Assembly (NCBI GenBank): GCA_017412445.1
Contig: JAFPYA010000073.1
Location: 1-8,335 of the forward strand
DNA from: Clostridia bacterium
GTDB taxonomy: Bacteria > Bacillota > Clostridia > Christensenellales > Aristaeellaceae
DNA: 8,335 nt
Direction of reading: 5' to 3'
The notes under the pieces were generated by a model that saw nothing but the letters and a program-made list of their open reading frames with translations, ran no database searches and had not been told where the DNA came from. Below are positions 1-6,021 of the stretch, in pieces (the stretch's first letter is position 1; each line of letters opens with the position of its first letter). The position numbers were made by a program, and so were the translations under genes.

Positions 1-2
1 AA

Positions 3-62
3 GAAGATGCAGATAAATCAATAATGAAACTGTTCGGCAATGCCAGGTGGGAAGGAGGCTGA
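3..62 (+). CDS. 3' end of an upstream gene (partial, unknown function)
   Basis: An open frame enters from the left edge and ends at TGA 60-62; its last residues read KLFGNARWEGG. The GGAGG ribosome-binding site of the next reading frame (54-58) lies inside its last codons, and the next likely start (TTG 67) is 4 bases past the stop. This is the tight spacing of co-transcribed genes. Only about 19 residues are visible, so no family can be named. A competing frame from base 1 stops at 22-24 and is less convincing because it would leave the ribosome-binding site in a longer gap. Confidence 0.4.
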   Translation, partial: EDADKSIMKLFGNARWEGG

Positions 63-66
63 TGAT

Positions 67-186
67 TTGAATTACTATGGAAGCCGGGAGCACACAGAAG
101 AGTTGAAGGATTATCAATAGCGTTTATTCTCAAAATGCACATTCGATTTTCCTTCAAGTGAATATACACTTGATGAAGATTATAAG
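67..186 (+). other. Probable original 5' coding part of the next gene, cut by an in-frame TAG
   Basis: The frame of the gene at 187-771 stays open upstream except for a single TAG at 118-120. Before the stop it reads (TTG 67) MNYYGSREHTEELKDYQ; after it, RLFSKCTFDFPSSEYTLDED, running straight into the GTG at 187. GAAGGAGG (51-58) lies 8 bases before TTG 67, a good ribosome-binding site, whereas GTG 187 has nothing comparable in front of it. No ATG, GTG or TTG occurs in frame between the TAG and 187. The peptide looks protein-like on both sides of the stop. I infer a nonsense change (for example AAG or CAG to TAG), a sequencing error, or amber readthrough. Confidence 0.55.
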
Positions 187-771
187 GTGAAGTCCTACGA
201 CCTTATCGACGAATCAACCCGCAAACCCCTTCACGTGCCCGATTCTGCAAGGATAAACAGGCTGTACCGTAAAGAGGCTTTCATCTTTGAATGGCGTTAC
301 ACGGGCGGACATGACAGAAGAGCGAGCATAATTCATCATGCAAACGGCAAAGAGTATCTGGTTTTTTATGAAAACCTGTACGGTTACAGCGTGCTCGACC
401 TGACAAGCATGAAGACTGCTAACTATATACCACGGGAATCGTCAATACACGATGAGCGCTTTGAGGAAACCTTTATATGGGTAGTCCCTCATTATGATCC
501 GTTCAACAGTCTGCTGGCCGTCGAGGGCTGCATTTGGGCGGCACCGTATTCAATCGTCGTACTGGATTTCAGCGATCCAATGCAGATAATTGAAGCGGGG
601 CGGTGGGCAGATCTGGACTACGACCGTTTACGCGAAGTCTATAATGAAACTTATGATGAATTCAAGGCATGGACACAGGACGCGCTAATTTGTACAAACG
701 GAATAATCAGCAAAAAGGACATATTGAAAAAGATTGCCCAGTGGCGCGGCTATGGCATATACGGCAAGTAA
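187..771 (+). CDS. Uncharacterised protein, probably an N-terminally truncated (amber-interrupted) product
   Basis: The longest uninterrupted product has 194 residues from GTG 187; I cannot assign a function. It is soluble, with no signal peptide or membrane segment, and rich in aromatic residues and acidic/aromatic strands: FEWRY, YLVFYENLYGYSVLDL, FIWVVPHYDPFNSLLAVEGCIWAAPYSIVVLDFSDP. The last part suggests a beta-rich, possibly WD/propeller-like or immunity-protein-like fold, which is a weak inference. The frame extends upstream through one TAG (118-120) to TTG 67, and the upstream start has the better ribosome-binding site, so the native protein was probably about 234 residues. Context is a short cluster with the preceding gene. 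Base composition is less GC-rich than the metabolic genes downstream, compatible with an accessory or transferred gene. It may be a pseudogene. Confidence 0.6.
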   Translation: MKSYDLIDESTRKPLHVPDSARINRLYRKEAFIFEWRYTGGHDRRASIIHHANGKEYLVFYENLYGYSVLDLTSMKTANYIPRESSIHDERFEETFIWVVPHYDPFNSLLAVEGCIWAAPYSIVVLDFSDPMQIIEAGRWADLDYDRLREVYNETYDEFKAWTQDALICTNGIISKKDILKKIAQWRGYGIYGK

Positions 772-780
772 GCCATAGCG

Positions 781-819
781 AAAGAGAATCCGGGCTGCAT
801 AACAACCTGGATTCTCTTT
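781..819. terminator. Hairpin between convergent genes, possible bidirectional terminator
   Basis: AAAGAGAATCC (781-791) pairs perfectly over 11 bp with GGATTCTCTTT (809-819) around a 17-base loop. It begins 9 bases after the stop of the plus-strand gene and lies between it and the convergent minus-strand gene. The stem ends in an A-rich/T-rich pair, so either transcript would end its stem in U-rich sequence, but there is no separate T-run beyond it. I read it as a probable terminator. Confidence 0.5.
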
Positions 820-879
820 GATGCATTCTCGGGGATAAACCTCTTCCTTTGGTTTGCAAAGGGAGACATCTTGCGGTTT

Positions 880-907
880 TGTGACAATATCACATTTGAA
901 TTGTGAT
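880..907. repeat. Overlapping TGTGA/TCACA inverted repeats
   Basis: TGTGA (880-884), TCACA (890-894) and TGTGA (902-906) lie in a row. The second and third can pair as ATCACA (889-894) with TGTGAT (902-907), a 6-bp hairpin with a 7-base loop, about 30 bases past the stop of the minus-strand gene. It could be a weak 3' structure or a CRP/FNR-like half-site cluster, but the 5-base spacer of the first pair does not fit the usual 6-base CRP spacing, and no promoter is evident beside it. Confidence 0.25.
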
Positions 908-935
908 TCTCCGGACACGCCTTCGAGAAACGGAT

Positions 936-1361
936 TCACATCGCCATGCCGTAGGCCATCATGGGGCTATAGCCCGCAATGTACATCTGAATCGCGCGGT
1001 CGATCTTCTGAGGCAGCTTGCCCTGCTTGAACATGCCTACGCCGCTGGTCACGGCGAGCGGCCACAACACGAACATGCTGGTCGCCATCGCAAGTCCCTT
1101 CTTGAGCCATTCGCCCTTGCCGATTTCAACTATCACCGCGTTGTTCTGGCCGGGTATCAGGCGCACGGTGATCGCCTTGTCGAGGCCGAACCACTGGGTG
1201 ACCTTGCCGTTTTGCGCGCGGCCCTGAACGATGTATTCGCCCATTTCGCTTTTGAGCACCTGGCAATTCATGCTTTCGGAATTGATGAGGTAAGCTTCGA
1301 TTACGTGAGAGAGCTCCTGAATGTTCTTGTTCTCGGGCAGAGTGTAGATCCTGTTAGTCAT
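936..1361 (-). CDS. Conserved hypothetical protein with a C-terminal hydrophobic segment
   Basis: The product has 141 residues from ATG at 1361-1359, with AAGGAGGA as ribosome-binding site about 7 bases upstream. The N-terminal ~85 residues look like a small alpha/beta domain (a helix with IQELSHVIEAYL, then strands GEYIVQGRA, ITVRLI and NNAVIVEIGKGEW). A hydrophobic helix follows (about 89-110, MATSMFVLWPLAVTSGVGM), then the basic stretch FKQGKLPQKID and a tail that may be amphipathic. The IGKGEW-x(n)-FVLWPLAVTSG-x(n)-LPQKI arrangement resembles small uncharacterised Firmicute proteins that I recall as a family but cannot name. A role at the membrane is inferred only from the hydrophobic segment. 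The gene is transcribed alone, away from the lyase gene, from a promoter near 1408 that touches an operator-like dyad. Confidence 0.75.
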   Translation of the reverse strand: MTNRIYTLPENKNIQELSHVIEAYLINSESMNCQVLKSEMGEYIVQGRAQNGKVTQWFGLDKAITVRLIPGQNNAVIVEIGKGEWLKKGLAMATSMFVLWPLAVTSGVGMFKQGKLPQKIDRAIQMYIAGYSPMMAYGMAM

Positions 1362-1407
1362 TGCGGTATCCTCCTTAAAAATCTGTTTTGTTCCTCTCGG
1401 TGATTGT

Positions 1408-1416
1408 ATTGTATCA
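1408..1416 (-). promoter_or_regulatory. Extended -10 promoter for the minus-strand gene
   Basis: On the minus strand this reads TGATACAAT, a TG-N-TACAAT extended -10 element. Its expected -35 position (1431-1436, ACATGA) is poor, as is common for extended -10 promoters. Transcription would start near 1401, about 40 bases before the ATG. The dyad at 1435-1451 abuts the -35 region, so a protein bound there could block or recruit polymerase. Confidence 0.5.
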
Positions 1417-1434
1417 CAGGCTCCGGGGTTTCAT

Positions 1435-1451
1435 GTCTACCGTCGGTAGAC
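1435..1451. promoter_or_regulatory. Operator-like dyad, copy 1 (GTCTAC-N5-GTAGAC)
   Basis: A 17-base inverted repeat, GTCTACCG-T-CGGTAGAC, perfect over 8 bp per arm around a central T. It overlaps the -35 region of the leftward promoter. The same GTCTAC-N5-GTAGAC arrangement recurs at 1538-1554. The sequence after it (GGTTTTTATTTT) also resembles a terminator tail, but no rightward gene ends here and a one-base loop would force the stem to open. A binding site for a dimeric regulator is therefore the better reading. The regulator is unknown. Confidence 0.55.
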
Positions 1452-1537
1452 GGTTTTTATTTTCCTTCGGGCTTTGCCTGAGCGGGTGCCCGGTTCCTTT
1501 TGACGCTGTAATAATAACACGGAAAGGCCTTTTGAGC

Positions 1538-1554
1538 GTCTACTTGCGGTAGAC
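1538..1554. promoter_or_regulatory. Operator-like dyad, copy 2 (GTCTAC-N5-GTAGAC)
   Basis: GTCTAC (1538-1543) and GTAGAC (1549-1554) around TTGCG, extended by one further C/G pair on each side (1537 and 1555). Arms and spacer length match copy 1; only the spacer differs. Its centre is about 77 bases before the predicted start of the rightward transcript and 103 bases from the centre of copy 1, near ten helical turns. This fits two bound dimers on one DNA face, possibly looping. On the minus strand, TAGACG inside this dyad could also serve as a -35 for a second leftward promoter, which is speculative. Confidence 0.55.
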
Positions 1555-1587
1555 GAATGCGGAAAAGCAAATTCAGGCGGGCGGCTC

Positions 1588-1616
1588 TTGGCAAATGCGC
1601 TTTGGTATGGTATAAT
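1588..1616 (+). promoter_or_regulatory. Strong sigma-A promoter for the cysteine desulfidase gene
   Basis: The -35 is TTGGCA (1588-1593), the spacer is 17 bases, and the -10 is TATAAT (1611-1616) preceded by TGG, an extended -10. This is close to consensus. Transcription should begin near 1623, giving a leader of about 28 bases with no room for a riboswitch. Any control would come from upstream sites such as the dyad at 1538-1554. Confidence 0.85.
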
Positions 1617-1650
1617 GTCAGAAGAAACAATGCTTTAGCGGAGGTTCTCA

Positions 1651-2916
1651 ATGACGAAGGACATTGCCGAAACATATATAGCCATACTGACAGAGGAGCT
1701 GGTGCCGGCGATGGGCTGCACGGAGCCCATCGCGCTGAGCTATGCGGCGGCAAGGCTGGTGGAAATACTGGGTAAGCGGCCCGAAAAACTGAATGCCCGC
1801 TGCAGCGGCAATATAATAAAGAACGTCCGCTGCGTGCAGATACCCTCTTCCGGCGGCATGACCGGCATAGAGGCCGCGGTAGCTCTCGGCGCCTTCGGCG
1901 GCGACGCAAACAGGGGCATGGAGGTGCTCAGCGCGGTCACTGAGGAAAGCCGCGCGGAGGCGGAGGCTTTTCTGCTCAAGGGCGACTGCAAGGTTGAATT
2001 TCTCGACTCCGACATACCGCTGCACTTTATAATCGAGGGCGAAGCGGGGGGACACACCGCCGGCGTTGAGGTGCGCTACGATCACACAAACATCGTGGAG
2101 ATTCAAAAGGACGGTCAGCCCGTCTGGAAAAACGAAGCCTCGCCCGAAAAGCCCGCGCGGGCCGACAGAAGCGCGCTGAACCTCGAGGCGATAAAGGATT
2201 TTGCCGACACTGTGCCGCTTGAAAAGGTGGAGGAGCTGTTTGAGCAGGTAATAAGAATGAACATGGACATCGCCTACGAGGGCATGTCCGGCTCATACGG
2301 CCTGGGCATAGGCCGCGTACTCAGGGAGGCCTATCCCGAAAGCTGCTTAACGCGCATGAAGGCGTACACCGCCGCGGCGAGCGAGGCGCGTATGGACGGA
2401 TGCGACATGCCGGTCGTTATAAATTCCGGCTCAGGCAATCAGGGCATCGCCTCCACCGTGCCGGTGATAGTCTACTGCCGTGAAAACGCGATAGGGCGGC
2501 AGCGCATGGTGCGCGCGCTCACGTTTTCGAGCCTGCTTACGATTTATCAAAAGGAGTTCATAGGCAAGCTCTCCGCCTTCTGCGGGGCTGTATCCGCCTG
2601 CTGCGCCTCTGGCGCTGCGATAACCTACCTGCGCGGCGGCAGCACGGAGCAGATAAAGGCGACCATAGACAACACGCTGGCCAACATACCCGGCATCATC
2701 TGCGACGGCGCCAAGATATCCTGCGCCGCAAAGATCGCCTCAAGCCTTGACGCCGCCATGATGGCGCACGAGCTCGCCATGCGCGGCAAGGCCTATCAGG
2801 CCTACACCGGCATACTGCAGCAGAACACCGGCGAAACCATCTCCTGCGTGGGCTATATCGGCAGGATAGGCATGAAGCAGACCGATAAAGAAATACTCAA
2901 CATGATGCTTAAATGA
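1651..2916 (+). CDS. cyuA: L-cysteine desulfidase, CyuA/UPF0597 family
   Basis: A cytoplasmic Fe-S lyase predicted to split L-cysteine into pyruvate, ammonia and sulfide. The 421 residues match the usual family length, and the start has GCGGAGG 6 bases upstream. Family signatures in order: PAMGCTEPIAL (19-29), SGNIIKNV (52-59), the Gly-rich IPSSGGMTGIEAA (64-76), INSGSGNQGIAS (257-268), LSAFCGAVSACCASGAA (307-323) and ICDGAKISCAAK (350-361). C23, C311, C351 and C358 are the likely catalytic or cluster cysteines, judged from their place in these motifs. The C-terminal half is the SDH-alpha-type fold shared with L-serine dehydratase, so serine or another amino acid is a possible alternative substrate. 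It is transcribed alone from a strong promoter and ends at a strong terminator. No cysteine importer (such as CyuP) or Lrp-type CyuR lies nearby in the window. Confidence 0.85.
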   Translation: MTKDIAETYIAILTEELVPAMGCTEPIALSYAAARLVEILGKRPEKLNARCSGNIIKNVRCVQIPSSGGMTGIEAAVALGAFGGDANRGMEVLSAVTEESRAEAEAFLLKGDCKVEFLDSDIPLHFIIEGEAGGHTAGVEVRYDHTNIVEIQKDGQPVWKNEASPEKPARADRSALNLEAIKDFADTVPLEKVEELFEQVIRMNMDIAYEGMSGSYGLGIGRVLREAYPESCLTRMKAYTAAASEARMDGCDMPVVINSGSGNQGIASTVPVIVYCRENAIGRQRMVRALTFSSLLTIYQKEFIGKLSAFCGAVSACCASGAAITYLRGGSTEQIKATIDNTLANIPGIICDGAKISCAAKIASSLDAAMMAHELAMRGKAYQAYTGILQQNTGETISCVGYIGRIGMKQTDKEILNMMLK

Positions 2917-2949
2917 TGCCAGCACTGAATTAAATCATACCTGAATAAG

Positions 2950-2980
2950 CGCCCTTAGGTCACACAAAGGGCGGCTTTTT
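2950..2980 (+). terminator. Rho-independent terminator after the cysteine desulfidase gene
   Basis: CGCCCTT (2950-2956) pairs with AAGGGCG (2967-2973) around a 10-base loop, followed closely by five T (2976-2980). It begins 34 bases past the stop codon. The serine lyase gene starts only 49 bases further, so it depends on readthrough or on a weak promoter in 2981-3028, where I see no convincing -35/-10 pair. Confidence 0.85.
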
Positions 2981-3028
2981 CACGTAAACACTTATCGCAT
3001 CGCTGTTTTTTCAGCCGAAAGGAACGAT

Positions 3029-4225
3029 ATGAAAAGCATCAAGAGCGTGTACAAGATAGGACACGGGCCGTCGAGCTCGCACACGGTCGGACCGTATAAC
3101 GCCGCAAAGCTCATAAAGGCGCGCTACCCGGAGGCGGACGCGTTCAGGGTGACGCTGTACGGCTCGCTCGCCTGCACGGGCGAGGGTCACTCCACGGGCA
3201 AGGCGATAAGAAGCGTGCTTACGGGGACAGAGCTGTGCTTTGACACAGATACGAAGGAGCTTCCGCACCCGAACACGATGCTCTTTCAGGCGTTTTGCGG
3301 CGGGCGCGAGATAGGCCGCCACCGCATTTTCTCGATAGGCGGCGGCTCTATACGCATCGAGGGCGAGGCGAGCGAGGACGAGGCCGAGGTCTACCCGCAA
3401 AAGAGCTTCGGAGAAATAAAGCGCTGCTGCATGGAAAACTCGCTAACGCTCAGCGACTTCATCTATTCATACGAGCCCGGGCTCAGGGAGTACTTAAAGA
3501 CCGTGTGGGAGGCCATGAAGAGCGCCATAAGCAACGGCCTGAGCCGCGAGGGCGTGCTGCCGGGCGGGCTGAACCTTCAGCGCAAGGCGAAGATACTGTT
3601 TGAAAAGCGCTGCTACAACGAAAGCGCGGACGTCACCATGAACCGCGTGATCGCCGCCTACGCCTACGCCGTAAGCGAGGAAAACGCGTCGGAGGAGATC
3701 GTCGTGACCGCGCCCACCTGCGGCTCCTCAGGGGTTATCCCATCTATCATGTACTACATGGAGCGCGACAGGGGCTTTCCCGAGGGCGAGATACTGGACG
3801 CGCTCGCGGTGTGCGGGCTGCTGGGCAACCTCATACGCACCAACGCCAGCATTTCGGGCGCGGAGTGCGGCTGTCAGGCGGAAATAGGCTCGGCCTGCTC
3901 AATGGCCGCCGGCGGGCTTGCCTGCCTGTACGGCCTGTCTATAGATCAGACGGAGTACGCCGCCGAGATCGCGATGGAGCACAACCTCGGCCTGACCTGC
4001 GACCCCATAAACGGCCTCGTGCAGATACCCTGCATAGAGCGCAATGCCGTAGCCGCCATGAGGGCGATAAGTTCGGTAAACCTGTCGCGCTTCCTCGCTG
4101 AAACCCGCAAGATTTCCTTTGACGACGTGGTCGCCACCATGTATCGCACGGGTCGCGACATGGACGAGCGCTACCGCGAGACATCCCACGGCGGCCTCGC
4201 GGAGATGTACAGGGCAAAGCTGTAG
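3029..4225 (+). CDS. sdaA: L-serine ammonia-lyase (serine dehydratase), iron-sulfur, single chain
   Basis: Converts L-serine to pyruvate and ammonia in the cytoplasm using a [4Fe-4S] cluster. The beta domain comes first (about 1-115), opening with IGHGPSSSHTVGP (10-22) and GSLACTGEGHSTGKA (45-59). The alpha domain follows (about 135-395), with APTCGSSGVIPS (228-239), NASISGAECGCQAEIGSACSMAAGG (272-296) and LTCDPINGLVQIPCIERNA (322-340). C282, C324 and C335 are spaced 42 and 11 residues apart, the same spacing I recall for the cluster ligands of the Legionella enzyme (C343, C385, C396). At 398 residues it is compact, with no ACT domain. It ends in AKL without the C-terminal cysteine reported as a fourth ligand in the Legionella protein. 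AAAGGA (3018-3023) precedes the ATG. It lies just downstream of a related Fe-S lyase. Confidence 0.93.
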   Translation: MKSIKSVYKIGHGPSSSHTVGPYNAAKLIKARYPEADAFRVTLYGSLACTGEGHSTGKAIRSVLTGTELCFDTDTKELPHPNTMLFQAFCGGREIGRHRIFSIGGGSIRIEGEASEDEAEVYPQKSFGEIKRCCMENSLTLSDFIYSYEPGLREYLKTVWEAMKSAISNGLSREGVLPGGLNLQRKAKILFEKRCYNESADVTMNRVIAAYAYAVSEENASEEIVVTAPTCGSSGVIPSIMYYMERDRGFPEGEILDALAVCGLLGNLIRTNASISGAECGCQAEIGSACSMAAGGLACLYGLSIDQTEYAAEIAMEHNLGLTCDPINGLVQIPCIERNAVAAMRAISSVNLSRFLAETRKISFDDVVATMYRTGRDMDERYRETSHGGLAEMYRAKL

Positions 4226-4348
4226 CTCTGTGGTCCCGCGCCTCAAAGCCGAAGAAGCTGACGCCGCTTTAAACCCTCACTTTGGCTCTTTATACCTGCA
4301 CGGCTGCCTGTGCCTTTGAAATTTCGGCAATATCTGTCATTTTTGATA

Positions 4349-4377
4349 GCGACAAACGTGTTATTTTGTATTATAAT
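4349..4377 (+). promoter_or_regulatory. Promoter of the signalling operon
   Basis: A perfect -10 TATAAT (4372-4377) with a 17-base spacer to GCGACA (4349-4354), which keeps the GACA part of the -35 consensus. The region around it is AT-rich compared with its flanks. The start would be near 4384, giving a leader of about 30 bases to ATG 4414. This shows that the open frame reaching back to an ATG at 4282 is not used from there. The stretch between the serine lyase stop and this promoter (4226-4348) holds no gene and no convincing terminator. Confidence 0.7.
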
Positions 4378-4413
4378 GGGTACAGACGGGTAAGGCGTAA
4401 AGGGGGAGAGGGT

Positions 4414-6021
4414 ATGCCGCTTAGCAGACCGACAAAGCGCATGGCGCTTGTGTTCATTGCGCTGTTTTTGCTGTGCGGCGTATACCGCGCGATTTTGCCC
4501 CCCATTCCCATGACGCACGGGATGATCCAGCTTATGTGCGGGACGCTGACGCTCATCTGGGTGCTCACTATTCAGCAGCGCATCATCGACCGCCGTCTGC
4601 GGGGGCTGATGGTCGCCGTGGCGGGCTGTCTGCTTTTGCTTTTTATATTGCAGATCGCGCGCTATAACCTGTTTCAGGGCTGCGTTACTTTAAGCAGATA
4701 CCTTTGGTACGCCATGTACATACCCATGACCGCGCAGGCCGCGCTGAGCAGCGTGCTGGCTGCGTCGGTTTGCAGGCCAAAGGGCGCACGTCTTCACCCC
4801 GGCTGGAAGGCGCTTATCATCGCAGGCGCGCTTTTGGCGCTCGGCTACATGACCAACGACATACATTTTCTGGCCAAAAGCTTTCCTTCCGGCGTGATGG
4901 ACGACAACGGGCTTGAAAAAAGCGGCCCTCTTCAGTACATAATCAGCGCCTATATCGTAGCGTGCTACGCGCTGTTTTACGTGCTTTTGTTCTCAAAAAG
5001 CCGCCGCAGCTGCTCAAAAAGGCAGCGCCTTATGATCGTGCTGCCCTTCCTTGCGGGCATAATTTACTTCGCACTGTATCCCTTAAAGCTGAGCCTTGCC
5101 GTATTCTATTACCGCCCGTGGAACATGGGCGAAATGCTGGGCTTTTGCGTGATAAGCACGCTTGAAGGCTGCATACAAACGGGCATGATACCCGCAAACA
5201 GGGGTTACGAGCAGCTCTTTGCCGCCGCGCCTCTGCCCGCCGCGATAGTGAATTCGGCCGGCCGCCCCGTAAACAAGACCGAGGCCGTAACGGTCTACCC
5301 CTTTTGTGAGACCAAGGACGCGCGCGTGTTTTCACATCCGATTTCAGGCGGGAGGGTGGAGTACAGCCTGGACATCTCCGCCATTCGCCGCCTGAACGAC
5401 GAGCTTGCCGAAAAGGCACAGCAGATAGAGGCGCGAAACGCCTACCTCACCCAGGAAAACCGCATCAAGCGCGAGCGCGCGCAGGCCGAGACACGAAACC
5501 GCCTGTACGAGCGCATTTCCGCGCTGGTGCAGCCCAAGATTGACGCCATATTTGCGCTTTCCAGCGAAGAGAGCGACGCGGCGATATGCAAAATCGCGGT
5601 GCTTGAGGCCTATATAAAGCGCCGCAGCAACATGGAGCTCATGGCGCAGGCGGGCACGCTCAGCGCCCTCGAATTGAGCTCCGCCTCGGCGGAGTCTCTG
5701 GACTGCCTGAGACTTTGCGGCATAGAGACCGCAATCAGCGCAAAGGGCAGCGGCATATACCCCGCGCAGATGATAATCTGCGCCTACGAGCGCCTCGAGG
5801 CGGTGCTTGAAAGCTGCATGGAGTGCGCAACCGATGTCGCGGTCGCCCTTCGTGCGGGCGCGGACGAAATCGGCCTTCGCGTGATGCTTACCGCGGAGGC
5901 GTTTTATTACGAAGCGCCCGTGGACATAGACACCGGCCTTACCCGCTGCCATGAAAGCGTGGAAAAGGACGGACGCGACGTCATCGTTGTCCTCCGCTTT
6001 ACCTCGGGAGGCGGCTCATGA
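4414..6021 (+). CDS. Seven-helix membrane sensor with degenerate histidine-kinase-like tail (pseudokinase)
   Basis: The product has 535 residues from ATG 4414, chosen because AGGGGGAG (4401-4408) precedes it and the promoter lies just upstream. About seven membrane helices are visible (roughly 9-25, 36-53, 64-82, 96-118, 132-149, 172-193, 205-225), like the 7TM sensor half of some histidine kinases. A short PAS-like part (about 263-318) follows, then a charged coiled coil (321-360). The helical segment starting RNRLYERISALVQPKIDAI (361-379) sits where a dimerisation/phosphoacceptor helix would be but has no histidine; the only His residues past 300 are H308 and H513. No Asn-rich N box or DxGxG/GxG ATP-binding motif is visible in 400-535. 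I infer a non-catalytic sensor partner of the kinase encoded next, whose start codon overlaps this stop (ATGA). The signal is unknown. Confidence 0.72.
   Translation: MPLSRPTKRMALVFIALFLLCGVYRAILPPIPMTHGMIQLMCGTLTLIWVLTIQQRIIDRRLRGLMVAVAGCLLLLFILQIARYNLFQGCVTLSRYLWYAMYIPMTAQAALSSVLAASVCRPKGARLHPGWKALIIAGALLALGYMTNDIHFLAKSFPSGVMDDNGLEKSGPLQYIISAYIVACYALFYVLLFSKSRRSCSKRQRLMIVLPFLAGIIYFALYPLKLSLAVFYYRPWNMGEMLGFCVISTLEGCIQTGMIPANRGYEQLFAAAPLPAAIVNSAGRPVNKTEAVTVYPFCETKDARVFSHPISGGRVEYSLDISAIRRLNDELAEKAQQIEARNAYLTQENRIKRERAQAETRNRLYERISALVQPKIDAIFALSSEESDAAICKIAVLEAYIKRRSNMELMAQAGTLSALELSSASAESLDCLRLCGIETAISAKGSGIYPAQMIICAYERLEAVLESCMECATDVAVALRAGADEIGLRVMLTAEAFYYEAPVDIDTGLTRCHESVEKDGRDVIVVLRFTSGGGS

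Noticed and set aside
685..939. Minus-strand open frame of 84 codons
   Set aside because: It overlaps the end of the plus-strand gene, runs through the hairpin at 781-819, and lacks a good start or family resemblance.
903..1403. Long plus-strand open frame opposite the 141-residue minus-strand gene
   Set aside because: Its His/Arg/Ala-rich translation is typical of the antisense of a GC-rich gene; the minus-strand frame has the ribosome-binding site, promoter and protein-like sequence.
1435..1456. Dyad copy 1 plus T-run as a rightward rho-independent terminator
   Set aside because: No rightward gene ends nearby, the full stem would leave a one-base loop, and the matching second copy has no T-run.
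1617..1650. Riboswitch or attenuator before the cysteine desulfidase gene
   Set aside because: The predicted leader is only about 28 bases and shows no terminator-like hairpin.
4282..4413. A 44-codon N-terminal extension of the seven-helix sensor, starting at ATG 4282
   Set aside because: The predicted promoter (TATAAT at 4372-4377) lies inside the extension, ATG 4414 has a good purine-rich ribosome-binding site, and the extension is atypical sequence before the first membrane helix.
5344..5952. Minus-strand open frame of 202 codons inside the sensor gene
   Set aside because: Low-complexity Ala/Arg/His-rich translation, no ribosome-binding site, and fully inside a gene with clear membrane helices and operon signals on the other strand.
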